A DNA stretch of 64,000 bases from Alphaproteobacteria bacterium (GTDB lineage Bacteria > Pseudomonadota > Alphaproteobacteria > CAJXXZ01 > 1604HC). The position numbers and the translations under genes were made by a program. Below, in pieces: positions 52,733 to 61,607 of this stretch. The notes under the pieces were generated by a model. The model was not told where the DNA came from. It did not search any database and was given only the letters and a program-made list of their open reading frames with translations. Within the stretch, counting starts at the first letter, position 1. Every line of letters begins with the position of its first letter. Where the stretch lies: positions 372,001 to 436,000 of the forward strand of contig CP060235.1 in the NCBI GenBank assembly GCA_023898705.1. Direction: 5' to 3'.

Positions 52733-54784
52733 ATGGTAGAAAGTTTGCAAAAACTGTTATTAAGAAATAGACCTCCTAGGGTACGCATTACATATGATGT
52801 TGAAATAGGAGATGCTATAGAAAGTAAAGAATTGCCTTTAGTAATGGGTATAATATCTGACTTATACGGACATCAAGATGTTAGACAAGATTATAAATCT
52901 AGAAAATTTATTACTATAGATAGAGATAATTTTGCTGAAGTTATGGGATCTATAAAGCCTATACTTAATTTGAATGTTAGAAATATTATAGAAAGTGATT
53001 CTAGTGAAGATCAAAAAGGTAAACAGGATCAAACTGTTAATGAAGCAAAAAAACTTGCTATAAGCTTGGTTTTTAATTCTATAGACGATTTTAGTCCAAT
53101 CAACATAGTTATGCAGGTTCCTGCAATACAAACACTATTTTATGATAGGACAAATTTAGTTGATTTAGCTACTAAAGCTGATGCTAATGAAAAGCTAAAT
53201 GATATAATTTGCTCTATTATCAAAGATGATGCTGCAATACAAAAATTGTTGAAGGAAGCCCAAGATTTGACTAAGGCTTCGCCAGAAATTGATAAAATCA
53301 TTTATGATTCAGAGTTAATTAAAAAAGCAGATGATTCAACAAAGACGCAAGATACTCAGTCTGCTAAAGATACTAAAGATGCAAAGAAAAATCCAGTTGT
53401 TGACGATGCAGAGTTAAATAAGTACAGAAAGATGATAGCATCATTCGCAAGAAATTGTTCTGTTGTCATAAGTGAGATACGAATTTCATACCCTTACTTT
53501 ATGAATTTGATTGCTCAATTGGATGCAAAATTATCTGCACAATTGGATGAAATATTACATGCTTCTGATTTCCAAAATTTGGAAGCTTCTTGGAGAGGTT
53601 TACATTATCTAGTAATGAATTCTGAAACAGGTGAAGGTCTAAAAATTAAGCTGTTTTGTGCAGGAAGACAAGAATTACAAAATGATCTTGAAAAAGCTAT
53701 TGAGTTTGATCAAAGTATCTTGTTTAAGAGGATTTATGAAGAAGAATTTGGTACTTTAGGTGGAGAACCATATTCTTGTTTAGTAGCTGATTTTTATGTT
53801 GGACGTAAGGCAATTGATGTTTCATTTATTACAAAATTGACCCAAGTTGCGGCTGCAGCACATGCTCCTTTATTGATTTCGTCTAGACCTGATTTATTTG
53901 ACATAGAATCATTTACGCAAATTGGTGCACCTAGAGATTTGAAGAAGATTTTTGAAAATTCTGAATTAATTGCATGGAATAGCTTCAGAGATATGGAAGA
54001 TGCAAGATACTGCAATGTATTTTTACCAAGAATCCTGGTTAGGTTACCATATGGTGAAGATACAATTCCCGTACAGGAGTTTAACTATAATGAAACAGTA
54101 GATGGAATGGATAATTCCAAGTTTTGTTGGGGTAATCCAGCTTATGCTATGGCGTTGAGAATTACTACAGCTTTTGCCAAATACGGTTGGTGTGCTGCAA
54201 TTAGAGGAGTAGAAGGGGGCGGCTTGGTTGAAAATCTGCCTGCTTACACATTTAAAACTCCTTATGGAGATATCGCTTTAAAGTGTCCTACAGAAGTTGT
54301 AATAACTGACAGACGTGAAAAGGAAGCTAGTGATTTAGGATTTATATCGCTATGCCATTATAAAGGTACGGACAAAGCTGTATTTTTCAGTGCACAAAGT
54401 GTACAAAAACCTAAAAAATATGACTTGCCAGAAGCAACAGCAAATGCGGCCATTTCTGCTAGGTTAACGTATATGTTAAATGTGTCTAGATTTGCTCATT
54501 ACATTAAAATGTTAATGAGAGATAAAATTGGATCCTTTGCATCTAAGGATGATATTAAGCTTTACTTGAATAACTGGATAGCAAATTATGTATTTTTATC
54601 CGATCAAGGATCACAAGAAGCTAAATCAAGATATCCTCTACGTGAAGCATCAATCGAAATTGCAGATGTTGAAGGTAATCCAGGAGAATATAAAGCAATT
54701 TTGTTCTTGAGACCTCATTTCCAATTGGAAGAGTTAGAAGTATCTTTGAGACTAGTTGCTACTTTGCCAAAGGCAGGATCATAA
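52733..54784 (+). CDS. Type VI secretion sheath protein, natural TssB-TssC fusion
   Basis: One uninterrupted 683-aa frame contains both sheath subunits. Residues 1-175 are a complete TssB/VipA: RNRPPRVRITYDVEIGDAIE, KFITIDRDNFAEVM, FNSIDDFSPINIVMQVP. Residues about 195-228 are a low-complexity linker rich in Asp, Lys, Thr and Gln. Residues about 230-683 are TssC/VipB: DFQNLEASWRGLHYLV, KRIYEEEFGTLGGEPYSCLV, QVAAAAHAPLL, GAPRDLKKIF and FLRPHFQLEELEVSLRLVA at the C-terminus. In other T6SS these are two adjacent genes whose products form 1:1 heterodimers in the contractile sheath. Ribosome-binding site GAGAGG lies before the ATG, and hcp follows after 11 bases. Confidence 0.93.
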   Translation: MVESLQKLLLRNRPPRVRITYDVEIGDAIESKELPLVMGIISDLYGHQDVRQDYKSRKFITIDRDNFAEVMGSIKPILNLNVRNIIESDSSEDQKGKQDQTVNEAKKLAISLVFNSIDDFSPINIVMQVPAIQTLFYDRTNLVDLATKADANEKLNDIICSIIKDDAAIQKLLKEAQDLTKASPEIDKIIYDSELIKKADDSTKTQDTQSAKDTKDAKKNPVVDDAELNKYRKMIASFARNCSVVISEIRISYPYFMNLIAQLDAKLSAQLDEILHASDFQNLEASWRGLHYLVMNSETGEGLKIKLFCAGRQELQNDLEKAIEFDQSILFKRIYEEEFGTLGGEPYSCLVADFYVGRKAIDVSFITKLTQVAAAAHAPLLISSRPDLFDIESFTQIGAPRDLKKIFENSELIAWNSFRDMEDARYCNVFLPRILVRLPYGEDTIPVQEFNYNETVDGMDNSKFCWGNPAYAMALRITTAFAKYGWCAAIRGVEGGGLVENLPAYTFKTPYGDIALKCPTEVVITDRREKEASDLGFISLCHYKGTDKAVFFSAQSVQKPKKYDLPEATANAAISARLTYMLNVSRFAHYIKMLMRDKIGSFASKDDIKLYLNNWIANYVFLSDQGSQEAKSRYPLREASIEIADVEGNPGEYKAILFLRPHFQLEELEVSLRLVATLPKAGS

Positions 54785-54795
54785 GGAGTTAACAA

Positions 54796-55338
54796 ATGAA
54801 CAGACCAAGTAATTTAATAATAGATGAATTAACTTTTGGACCCAATGCTGATAGAGATCAGCGAAGTGGTTCAGATTTATTTATACAAGCTAAAGATTGT
54901 AATGCAGCTAGTGAAACTAAGGGTTTTGAAAAATTTGGTGAATTGCATGGCTTCGCATTGTATTTTATTAACAATGTGAAAAAAGATACTTCAAATTCTG
55001 CTACAACAGGAGGAACAATTAGTTCTGGATTCGTAGAAATTAAAGTATTATCCAATATTTTTGCTGGTGAACTACAAAAATTAGGATTAAGCGCAAAAGG
55101 TATTGAAAATATTACTGTAGTCAAAACTGTAATTATTAACAATGAAAGAAAAGCGGTTCAAGAATTGAAATTAGGACAATGTAACATCGTTGAGACGATT
55201 GAAAGATTAGAAAGGTGTACTAAATTTAAGTTTTCTTTTAATACTCTTGAATCAGTTTATCATAATTATAATAAAGCCAGTGAAAAAGAAGGTGAGTTTA
55301 CCTACTCTTATGATGTCAAAACTGGAGAGGTCAAATAA
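54796..55338 (+). CDS. hcp: Type VI secretion tube protein Hcp (divergent)
   Basis: Hcp hexamers stack into the tube inside the TssBC sheath. The 180-aa protein is divergent. Its middle and end fit the Hcp layout: SSGFVEIKVLSNIFAGELQKL, IENITVVKTVIINNERKAVQ, KFSFNTLESVYHNYNKASEK and a final EFTYSYDVKTGEVK, similar to S---Y-KIEYTY in Hcp. The N-terminal 50 residues (FGPNADRDQRSGSDLF) are not typical. AAGGAG precedes the ATG, and the position directly after tssBC is the classical place for hcp. Other T6SS small proteins cannot be fully excluded. Confidence 0.7.
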   Translation: MNRPSNLIIDELTFGPNADRDQRSGSDLFIQAKDCNAASETKGFEKFGELHGFALYFINNVKKDTSNSATTGGTISSGFVEIKVLSNIFAGELQKLGLSAKGIENITVVKTVIINNERKAVQELKLGQCNIVETIERLERCTKFKFSFNTLESVYHNYNKASEKEGEFTYSYDVKTGEVK

Positions 55339-55384
55339 TTTTAGCTTCATAAGGTCTTAAATTGAGATTAAACTAATAACGAGA

Positions 55385-57073
55385 TTATTTTTGAATTTTT
55401 ATTTCTTTGTAACAATCAAAAATCCATTGTTCAGTATTTAAAAAATGTCTAATTGATTCTAATATTGTTTGACCTACATGCTTGATTTTGATCTGCGTAT
55501 CTTGAGAGAAAGTGGAAATAAAGGTTTCAAAATCTACACAGTGTGCCGCTAAAAGTTTAGAGGTCCCATACCCAACATTTGGTATACATAGAGCATATAT
55601 GAATTTTGACAAGGAAATTATTCTATTTTTTTCTATCTGATTGTAGAGATTCTGTACGACTTTAGATCCTAGTAAATTTTTGATTAATTGATCATTGTTT
55701 AGAGCAAGCTGAGTAAGCTTGAAAACGTCGTTGGGTTTTTGTATTATTTGATAATCGTACAATTTTTCCAAGTTCTTACTTCCTAATCCATTAATATTGA
55801 ATGCTTTTCTGGATACAAAATGTTCTATTCTCAACAAAGCTTGAGCTTTACAATTCCACCCATTGGTACATTTCAAATTTACGCTATCCCAAATCAGTTT
55901 TGTATTACATGATGGGCAGTGCGTTGGCAACTCAGCTTTTTCAATCTGATTATTGCTTGTCTTTTGGAGGATATAAGGAATTACGTCTCCAGCTCTAGCT
56001 ATGATAATCTTATCTCCTTTGAGATAGTTTTTATTTACAAATTCTTGCATATTGTGCATTGAGACTTTTTGTATTGTTATTCCATCTATTTCTACTGAGT
56101 CTATATTGGCAACTGGAGTAATAGTTCCAAATTTTCCAACTTGCATTTCTATAGAAATGATTTGTGTTTCTGAATCTTTAGGGCTAAATTTTGTAGCGAA
56201 AGCATAGCGAGGCGCTGTGCTATGGGATCCTAATTTATCCCACAAGCTTAAATCATTTAATTTGAGTACCACTCCATCTATAGGATAATCAATAGAGTTT
56301 CTGTCTAACGTGTTGAAAATTCTACATGATTCAGCTTCTGAGTCACTGATATAATAGTCAGAAATTTCGAACCCATTTTGTCTCAAAAATATTATTCCAT
56401 TTTCATAAGTAGTAAAACTGTTAGTGCCTCGGTTGGTAAATCCGTGAGCTATAAAAAACAATTTATGACTCGATACGATGTCTAAGTCCTTACTGCGTAA
56501 TATCCCAGCTACTGCATTACGTGGATTTTTAAAATTTGGGAGATTATTAAAATCCGCAAATTTCATATACACTTCACCTCTAACTTCAAAATTTTCAATA
56601 GGGAAGTATTTAGGAATACCAATGATATATTTGGCATGCTCGGTTATATTTAAACCTCTAAAACCATCGCCTCTTGTTAGTACTAATTTTAGTTGCCCGT
56701 GTTCATATCTTATCGAAGTTGCAATGCCATCTATTTTATGCTCTATCACCATTTGAGGAACTACATCTGTTTTTAATAAGTTGAGCATTTTTTTATAGAA
56801 GTTTTGTATAGATGCTTCTCCATACCCGTGATCTAACGACAGCATAGGTTCCAAATGTTCTATTGTTTCTTCATGTGAGATAGTACCTATTGTATTTAAA
56901 GGGCTGTTTTTTTGTTTTCCTATTATTTGTTCTATTTCCATTAACCTGTCTTTAAGCGCATCGTATCCAAAATCAGATATCAAGGGAGTTCCATAGGAAT
57001 ATCGCTTGTCGTAAGCCCTTATTTGCTTAGCAATCTGATTCCACTCCTTTGTTAGATCGTCGAATTTTTCCAT
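55385..57073 (-). CDS. ligA: NAD-dependent DNA ligase LigA lacking the BRCT domain
   Basis: Seals nicks in replication and repair. The Ia domain is present at the N-terminus (YDKRYSYGTPLISDFGYD). The adenylation lysine is in EHKIDG (Lys113). GEVYMKFADF, NPRNAVAG and PIDGVVLKLND follow, then the OB domain (GKFGTITPVANIDSVEIDG), the four-cysteine zinc finger (CPSCNTK, CTNGWNC) and helix-hairpin-helix repeats. The protein ends after these at 562 aa, while other LigA proteins (about 670 aa) continue into BRCT. ATG 57073 with AAGGG in front is preferred over GTG 57079, which overlaps the bamD stop. bamD-(recN)-ligA order is typical of alphaproteobacteria. Confidence 0.95.
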   Translation of the reverse strand: MEKFDDLTKEWNQIAKQIRAYDKRYSYGTPLISDFGYDALKDRLMEIEQIIGKQKNSPLNTIGTISHEETIEHLEPMLSLDHGYGEASIQNFYKKMLNLLKTDVVPQMVIEHKIDGIATSIRYEHGQLKLVLTRGDGFRGLNITEHAKYIIGIPKYFPIENFEVRGEVYMKFADFNNLPNFKNPRNAVAGILRSKDLDIVSSHKLFFIAHGFTNRGTNSFTTYENGIIFLRQNGFEISDYYISDSEAESCRIFNTLDRNSIDYPIDGVVLKLNDLSLWDKLGSHSTAPRYAFATKFSPKDSETQIISIEMQVGKFGTITPVANIDSVEIDGITIQKVSMHNMQEFVNKNYLKGDKIIIARAGDVIPYILQKTSNNQIEKAELPTHCPSCNTKLIWDSVNLKCTNGWNCKAQALLRIEHFVSRKAFNINGLGSKNLEKLYDYQIIQKPNDVFKLTQLALNNDQLIKNLLGSKVVQNLYNQIEKNRIISLSKFIYALCIPNVGYGTSKLLAAHCVDFETFISTFSQDTQIKIKHVGQTILESIRHFLNTEQWIFDCYKEIKIQK

Positions 57074-57075
57074 AT

Positions 57076-57789
57076 TCACCCTTGTAATTTAGTGGATTCG
57101 TAATACCATTTAGATTCTGGATATGAGAGAGCAAGAATTTTTACTATTCTATTTTTATCTTCAGTTAATCCAAGAAAATTAAAGATTTCTGCGCATCTGA
57201 AATATGCTTCAGGCACTAGAGAGCTTTCCTTGTTTTTTTGGATAACTTCTCCATAGTACATAAGTGCAACAAAATAATTACCTTGTTGGGTATAGCATAT
57301 AGCTTTATCGAAACTTTCATACGCAAGTATGTCAACAACCATTTGTCTTATCTTTGAATGCTTGGTCTTGTCTTGATTAGATAAATTCAAAATCATATGG
57401 AGATTTTTATTCTCTCTTCCAGGATTGTTAATAGTATGATAATAAGCTGTAACTAATATATCATTTACAGTGTTTACTTGATAATTAGGAGCTATAGTTT
57501 TAAGTAGTTCTGCAAATTCTATTGCTTTGACATATGATTTATCCAATAAAAATGATTGTGCTGTTAACAGTATAGCTTCATTTAAATCATCAAAATCAGG
57601 AAATTCTTCTTCTATTTTAGCAAAAGTTTTGGCCGCCTCTTGATATTTTTTTTTAGCTAAAAAAGCCTTCCCTTTCTTTAATAAGGTTTCAGCAGTTTCC
57701 ATTTTGTTGATATCTTGAGAGCTTGCAGCTAATACAAAAGAATTTATAGAGATTACGATAGCAAATATAAAGTTGAATACAAGAGCCAT
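57076..57789 (-). CDS. bamD: Outer-membrane assembly factor BamD
   Basis: TPR protein of the BAM complex that inserts barrels into the outer membrane. TPR pairs are visible (AETLLKKGKAFLAKKKYQEA, EAILLTAQSFLLDKSYVKA), followed by YYHTINNPGRENKN where BamD has Y--I---GRD, and later KAICYTQQGNYFVAL. A signal peptide (residues 1-21) is present, but there is no lipobox cysteine, although BamD is normally a lipoprotein. The 237-aa length fits. It is upstream of ligA on the same strand. Confidence 0.85.
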   Translation of the reverse strand: MALVFNFIFAIVISINSFVLAASSQDINKMETAETLLKKGKAFLAKKKYQEAAKTFAKIEEEFPDFDDLNEAILLTAQSFLLDKSYVKAIEFAELLKTIAPNYQVNTVNDILVTAYYHTINNPGRENKNLHMILNLSNQDKTKHSKIRQMVVDILAYESFDKAICYTQQGNYFVALMYYGEVIQKNKESSLVPEAYFRCAEIFNFLGLTEDKNRIVKILALSYPESKWYYESTKLQG

Positions 57790-57932
57790 TACTAATATTT
57801 ATCATATAAAATGAAAAATATCTATTTTATCACAAGTTTTTTATCAGATTATTTAATGTGCAATAACATATTAATTGGATAATTGGGACTATTATTACTA
57901 GCTAGATTGGCAATAGTTAATCTTAAGTCTAG

Positions 57933-58847
57933 CTACTTGCTCAGGGCGCTACATTCATCACTTGTGTTAAGCCAGTTTAGGTAGGAAAGTACAGCAGACT
58001 CCTTGGTCAAATAAAGTTTTGGTTGTTTTTCATAATCTAGTTTTAACTTAATGTGAAACTTTATGTTGTAAGGCATGTATGCTTTTATAATTAACTCTAA
58101 TTCTTTACGTAATGGCTGATTAGGTAGTATTTGTTTATACGTTTGTATCGATTTTAATGTAATAATTAATTCGATTCCATTATTTATATGCCAGAATCTT
58201 TTGCCTAATAATTGTAATCCAGATTTGTTACATTTAGTTCGTAGAGTTGTTTGTGAATCTGGATTGATTTTAAGCCATTGTCCCACAAATTGGTTACATT
58301 TAATTTTACTGCCAGGTATAAAAGATTCTAAAATATAGATTAGATTTTGTGGACTTCTTTGTGACCAAAATAAAATTGGAAAATATGTTGATATTTGTTT
58401 TAGAAGTGGAAAATAATTAGTAACTTCTCCTAAACCTATTGAGTTTATTATGTAGCCTAATGTAGTGTTAATTAATTTGGTATTTTCCAAACATGGAGTT
58501 GATTTTTTGGTTATATTAAAAACATTTAACACGACTCTATTATTAAACATATTAAAAAAATCAAATAACGCAAAATCGTTATTTTGATTTCGCTCCGCTA
58601 TTAAATCAAAGTAGTATATTGGAAGGGGACCTTGTATACCTGTTAAGCTTACACTATTTACTGTAACATGATTTGTGTTTTTAATGTTTTTTACGGAGAT
58701 GACATCACTTGATGTTACGCTTAAAGTATTATTACACTCAAATATGGTTTGCGATTCGTCAGTTGCGTTATTTTGGATAGTTAGGAAAACAAACTGGTTT
58801 AATGAAAATTTCCATGGGTATTTTGTTAGCCTATTGTGTAAATTCAT
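57933..58847 (-). CDS. tssG: Type VI secretion baseplate protein TssG
   Basis: TssG forms the baseplate wedge with TssF, TssE and TssK. The best-conserved part is seen near residues 69-105: LTGIQGPLPIYYFDLIAER and ALFDFFNMFNNRVVLNVF (family: GL-GP-G-LP-HY---L-ER----D-AL-DFLDLFNHR). The rest is divergent; 304 aa is a normal length. Its start overlaps the tssF stop by four bases. The lysine/isoleucine-rich composition matches the genome. Confidence 0.9.
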   Translation of the reverse strand: MNLHNRLTKYPWKFSLNQFVFLTIQNNATDESQTIFECNNTLSVTSSDVISVKNIKNTNHVTVNSVSLTGIQGPLPIYYFDLIAERNQNNDFALFDFFNMFNNRVVLNVFNITKKSTPCLENTKLINTTLGYIINSIGLGEVTNYFPLLKQISTYFPILFWSQRSPQNLIYILESFIPGSKIKCNQFVGQWLKINPDSQTTLRTKCNKSGLQLLGKRFWHINNGIELIITLKSIQTYKQILPNQPLRKELELIIKAYMPYNIKFHIKLKLDYEKQPKLYLTKESAVLSYLNWLNTSDECSALSK

Positions 58848-60577
58848 AGTTTTAACTCAATTTTCTTCCAAGGTATTTTAGGATCTGATATTTTGAAAAG
58901 TATAATTTCTATCAATGTATTAAACGGTCTTGCTTCTATTATTATATTTCCTAATATCAAAGAAAGCATGAAGATTTCAGAAGTGTAACTGTTCACAAAT
59001 AGTTTGAATGTTACTTTTGGTACCACACTAGTGGCAAATTGGGGATGTCTTACTGCTGATTCATCATATTCTATTTTGATTATAGATTTTGAATATTGCG
59101 CTATATCAGAACGTAAGTTATATATTTCGAACATTTTTTGTAAGGTAACAATTTGGTCAGTATTTACTGCGAGATCTACGTGATTTAATGCCAAGTTTGA
59201 AACAATATTCCACAATGCTTTCCCATTATTAGGATATTCAGGTTTTGTAGGTTGAATTAGATTCTGACAGTAAACGCCATCAATATTGTATACGTGAAAA
59301 TGTGAATTGACATTAATGTCGTGTGCCTCTAATCTGTTCGTACATAATAAATCAGCAAAAACTGTTGATGTATTTATTTGCTCAACATTCATGTTTGCGT
59401 CTATGAAAGATATATATGTATCTGTACCTCCCTTATTAGATAATTTTTGTTTTACATAGTAGAACTTAGAATTTTCTGTATTGCTGAAGCCAAAATAATT
59501 TGCATACTCTCTTTTTCCGTTTGTGGATTGTGAATCATATTCATATATCTTTTCTACACTATGCACTTCGAAATTGTCGTCATTATGGTTTGGAATTAAC
59601 TTATATTCTTCATCTTCATGTGTAACAATTAGTGGTTCTGATTTTTTTTGAAATAAATTGATCGCAGGGACGCAGTTAGTGCATAAAATGTTATCGTGTA
59701 ATCTTGTTAAATGTGGATTGCTGTTTTTGCTTAATGGTATGATTAGGTTAACATTTTCATTTTGAATTGATTCAGTAAATACTATTTCAAAAAATAAAAA
59801 TTTTTCTGGAAAAGCGCTGTATTCTAATAATGTTCTGTGAATATCTCTAGTATATTTGCTCGAAGAAAAAAGACTATCTTCTGTGCTAAAACCTTTAGCT
59901 TTGATATAGCCAATTGGGTTTGGATTTATGAGTTGATTTTTTGCATCTGCTGCAAATACAGGGGTATCTTCAGAATATTTGTAAGCCATGATATTTTCAT
60001 ACAATGCAAAAGAAGTAAACAAATCAGAGTTTATGAATAAAACTAAATTTTGGTTTGTTAGTTTTGTAATTGATATGCTTAATAAAAATGTGTTTGTATC
60101 TTCTATATTAGTTTGATCAAATTTTATGTATTGTATATTGTTGATTTTAGAGCTATTAAATTCCAACGTACTTGTAGTAGTGAATGTACATTCTTTATTG
60201 TTATTATTATTTATTTTTATTTTTGTAGATTTTGGAATTACAATATTGCGTTTTTGAGATATGTTTACAATCTTGTTAAATTGAACGATTGTACATGATG
60301 GGATTGGAGCCGTTAGTTGAGGATATAATGCATTTAATAAATGCATGCTTAATTCTGACATTTGATCTTCTATTTGGTATTGTAATCTAGCATCAAAAAA
60401 TGCAAATGACTCTAGAAGTCTTTGTACATGTGGATCAGACACCTTATTTGATGAAAAATTAAGTTCTTTTGCCACTGCTGGATATTTTTCAGCAAATTCT
60501 TCTCCTTGTTTCATTAAATAATTCATTGATTTCCTAAAATATGGAAATAAATTATTTAAATCCGGATTAACATTCAT
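58844..60577 (-). CDS. tssF: Type VI secretion baseplate protein TssF
   Basis: Core baseplate wedge protein. The N-terminus LFPYFRKSMNYLMKQGEEFA is diagnostic, followed by KYPAVAKELNFSSNKVSDPH, VQRLLESFAFFDARLQYQI and LLNALYPQLTAPIPSCTIVQF, the family hallmarks in order. The 577-aa length is in the family range. Together with tssG it forms a minus-strand pair convergent with tssBC-hcp and separated from it by ligA-bamD. tssE, tssK, tssM, tssL, clpV and vgrG are not within this window. Confidence 0.95.
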   Translation of the reverse strand: MNVNPDLNNLFPYFRKSMNYLMKQGEEFAEKYPAVAKELNFSSNKVSDPHVQRLLESFAFFDARLQYQIEDQMSELSMHLLNALYPQLTAPIPSCTIVQFNKIVNISQKRNIVIPKSTKIKINNNNNKECTFTTTSTLEFNSSKINNIQYIKFDQTNIEDTNTFLLSISITKLTNQNLVLFINSDLFTSFALYENIMAYKYSEDTPVFAADAKNQLINPNPIGYIKAKGFSTEDSLFSSSKYTRDIHRTLLEYSAFPEKFLFFEIVFTESIQNENVNLIIPLSKNSNPHLTRLHDNILCTNCVPAINLFQKKSEPLIVTHEDEEYKLIPNHNDDNFEVHSVEKIYEYDSQSTNGKREYANYFGFSNTENSKFYYVKQKLSNKGGTDTYISFIDANMNVEQINTSTVFADLLCTNRLEAHDINVNSHFHVYNIDGVYCQNLIQPTKPEYPNNGKALWNIVSNLALNHVDLAVNTDQIVTLQKMFEIYNLRSDIAQYSKSIIKIEYDESAVRHPQFATSVVPKVTFKLFVNSYTSEIFMLSLILGNIIIEARPFNTLIEIILFKISDPKIPWKKIELKL

Positions 60578-60704
60578 ATTAAAATTAGAAAATATTTGAG
60601 TTAAAAAAATATGAATATGCTTTTTTGATTATTGGATAGTATTTTAGCCAAATTACTAATTTATTCTAGATAAGTCTTGAGAATTTGTTGTATAATCAAT
60701 ACCT

Positions 60705-61607
60705 ATGCGAAAATATTCTATATTATTTCCAGGGCAAGGATCTCAAAAAAGTGGATTGTATTCAGAAATATGTAACAATAAACTTTTTGATGATGCAAAA
60801 GAAATATATCCCAACTTAATGGAAATAATGGGGAAGAGTGATGCGGAATTAAGTCAGACAGTGTATGCTCAGCCACTTTTATATGTTTTTTCATCAATTA
60901 TGTTTGTAGAATTTATGGATCGTTTCAAACAATTTAAACCGGAGTACGTTGCTGGACACTCTGTTGGAGAGTATGCTGCATGTTTTGCAGCAGGGTGTTT
61001 CGATTTTATTACTGGGTTGAAGTTAGTAAAAATAAGATCTGAATTAATGAGTGAATGTCCAGGCACTATGTTTGCTTGTATTGCAAATATAGATGATGTT
61101 ATTAAATTTGTTGATTATGTTTCGGAAGAAACTGGTTTGATATGTGAAATAGCTAACTATAATCATGAATCACAAATAGTAATTAGCTGTGATACAAAGT
61201 TAGAAGAATTTATAAAAGATCATTATAAACGATTTATACCTAGGTGTATTCAGCTTAAAGTGAGTGGTGGATTTCATTCCAGTTTAGTTGCATCTGCCAA
61301 TGATAAGCTTAAACCATATTTGAGTGAGGTTAAATTTAACGATCCCATATTCCCAGTTATCTCTAATAAAACTGGATTGCCATCTATGACAGGTGATGAA
61401 GTTAAAAGTAATTTGTTAGATCACATAATTAGTCAAGTTAAATGGAAAAATACGATAGAATATATGATAAATCATGGTGTATCTTATGTCATAGAAATGA
61501 GCCCAAGCAATATTTTATCTAAATTGGCAGAAAAATATTCTATGTCTGGCGTGACGATTAATTCGATTGGTGATATTATGAACAGTGAAATTTTAGGGGG
61601 AAGTTGA
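60705..61607 (+). CDS. fabD: Malonyl-CoA:ACP transacylase FabD
   Basis: Loads malonate onto ACP for fatty-acid synthesis. The oxyanion motif LFPGQGSQ is at residues 7-14, the nucleophile is Ser86 in GHSVGEY, and the catalytic His lies in GGFHSSL near residue 190. The 300-aa length is typical. The stop TGA overlaps the fabG ATG by one base (TGATG). First gene of the fabD-fabG-nusB unit; divergent from tssF. Confidence 0.96.
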   Translation: MRKYSILFPGQGSQKSGLYSEICNNKLFDDAKEIYPNLMEIMGKSDAELSQTVYAQPLLYVFSSIMFVEFMDRFKQFKPEYVAGHSVGEYAACFAAGCFDFITGLKLVKIRSELMSECPGTMFACIANIDDVIKFVDYVSEETGLICEIANYNHESQIVISCDTKLEEFIKDHYKRFIPRCIQLKVSGGFHSSLVASANDKLKPYLSEVKFNDPIFPVISNKTGLPSMTGDEVKSNLLDHIISQVKWKNTIEYMINHGVSYVIEMSPSNILSKLAEKYSMSGVTINSIGDIMNSEILGGS

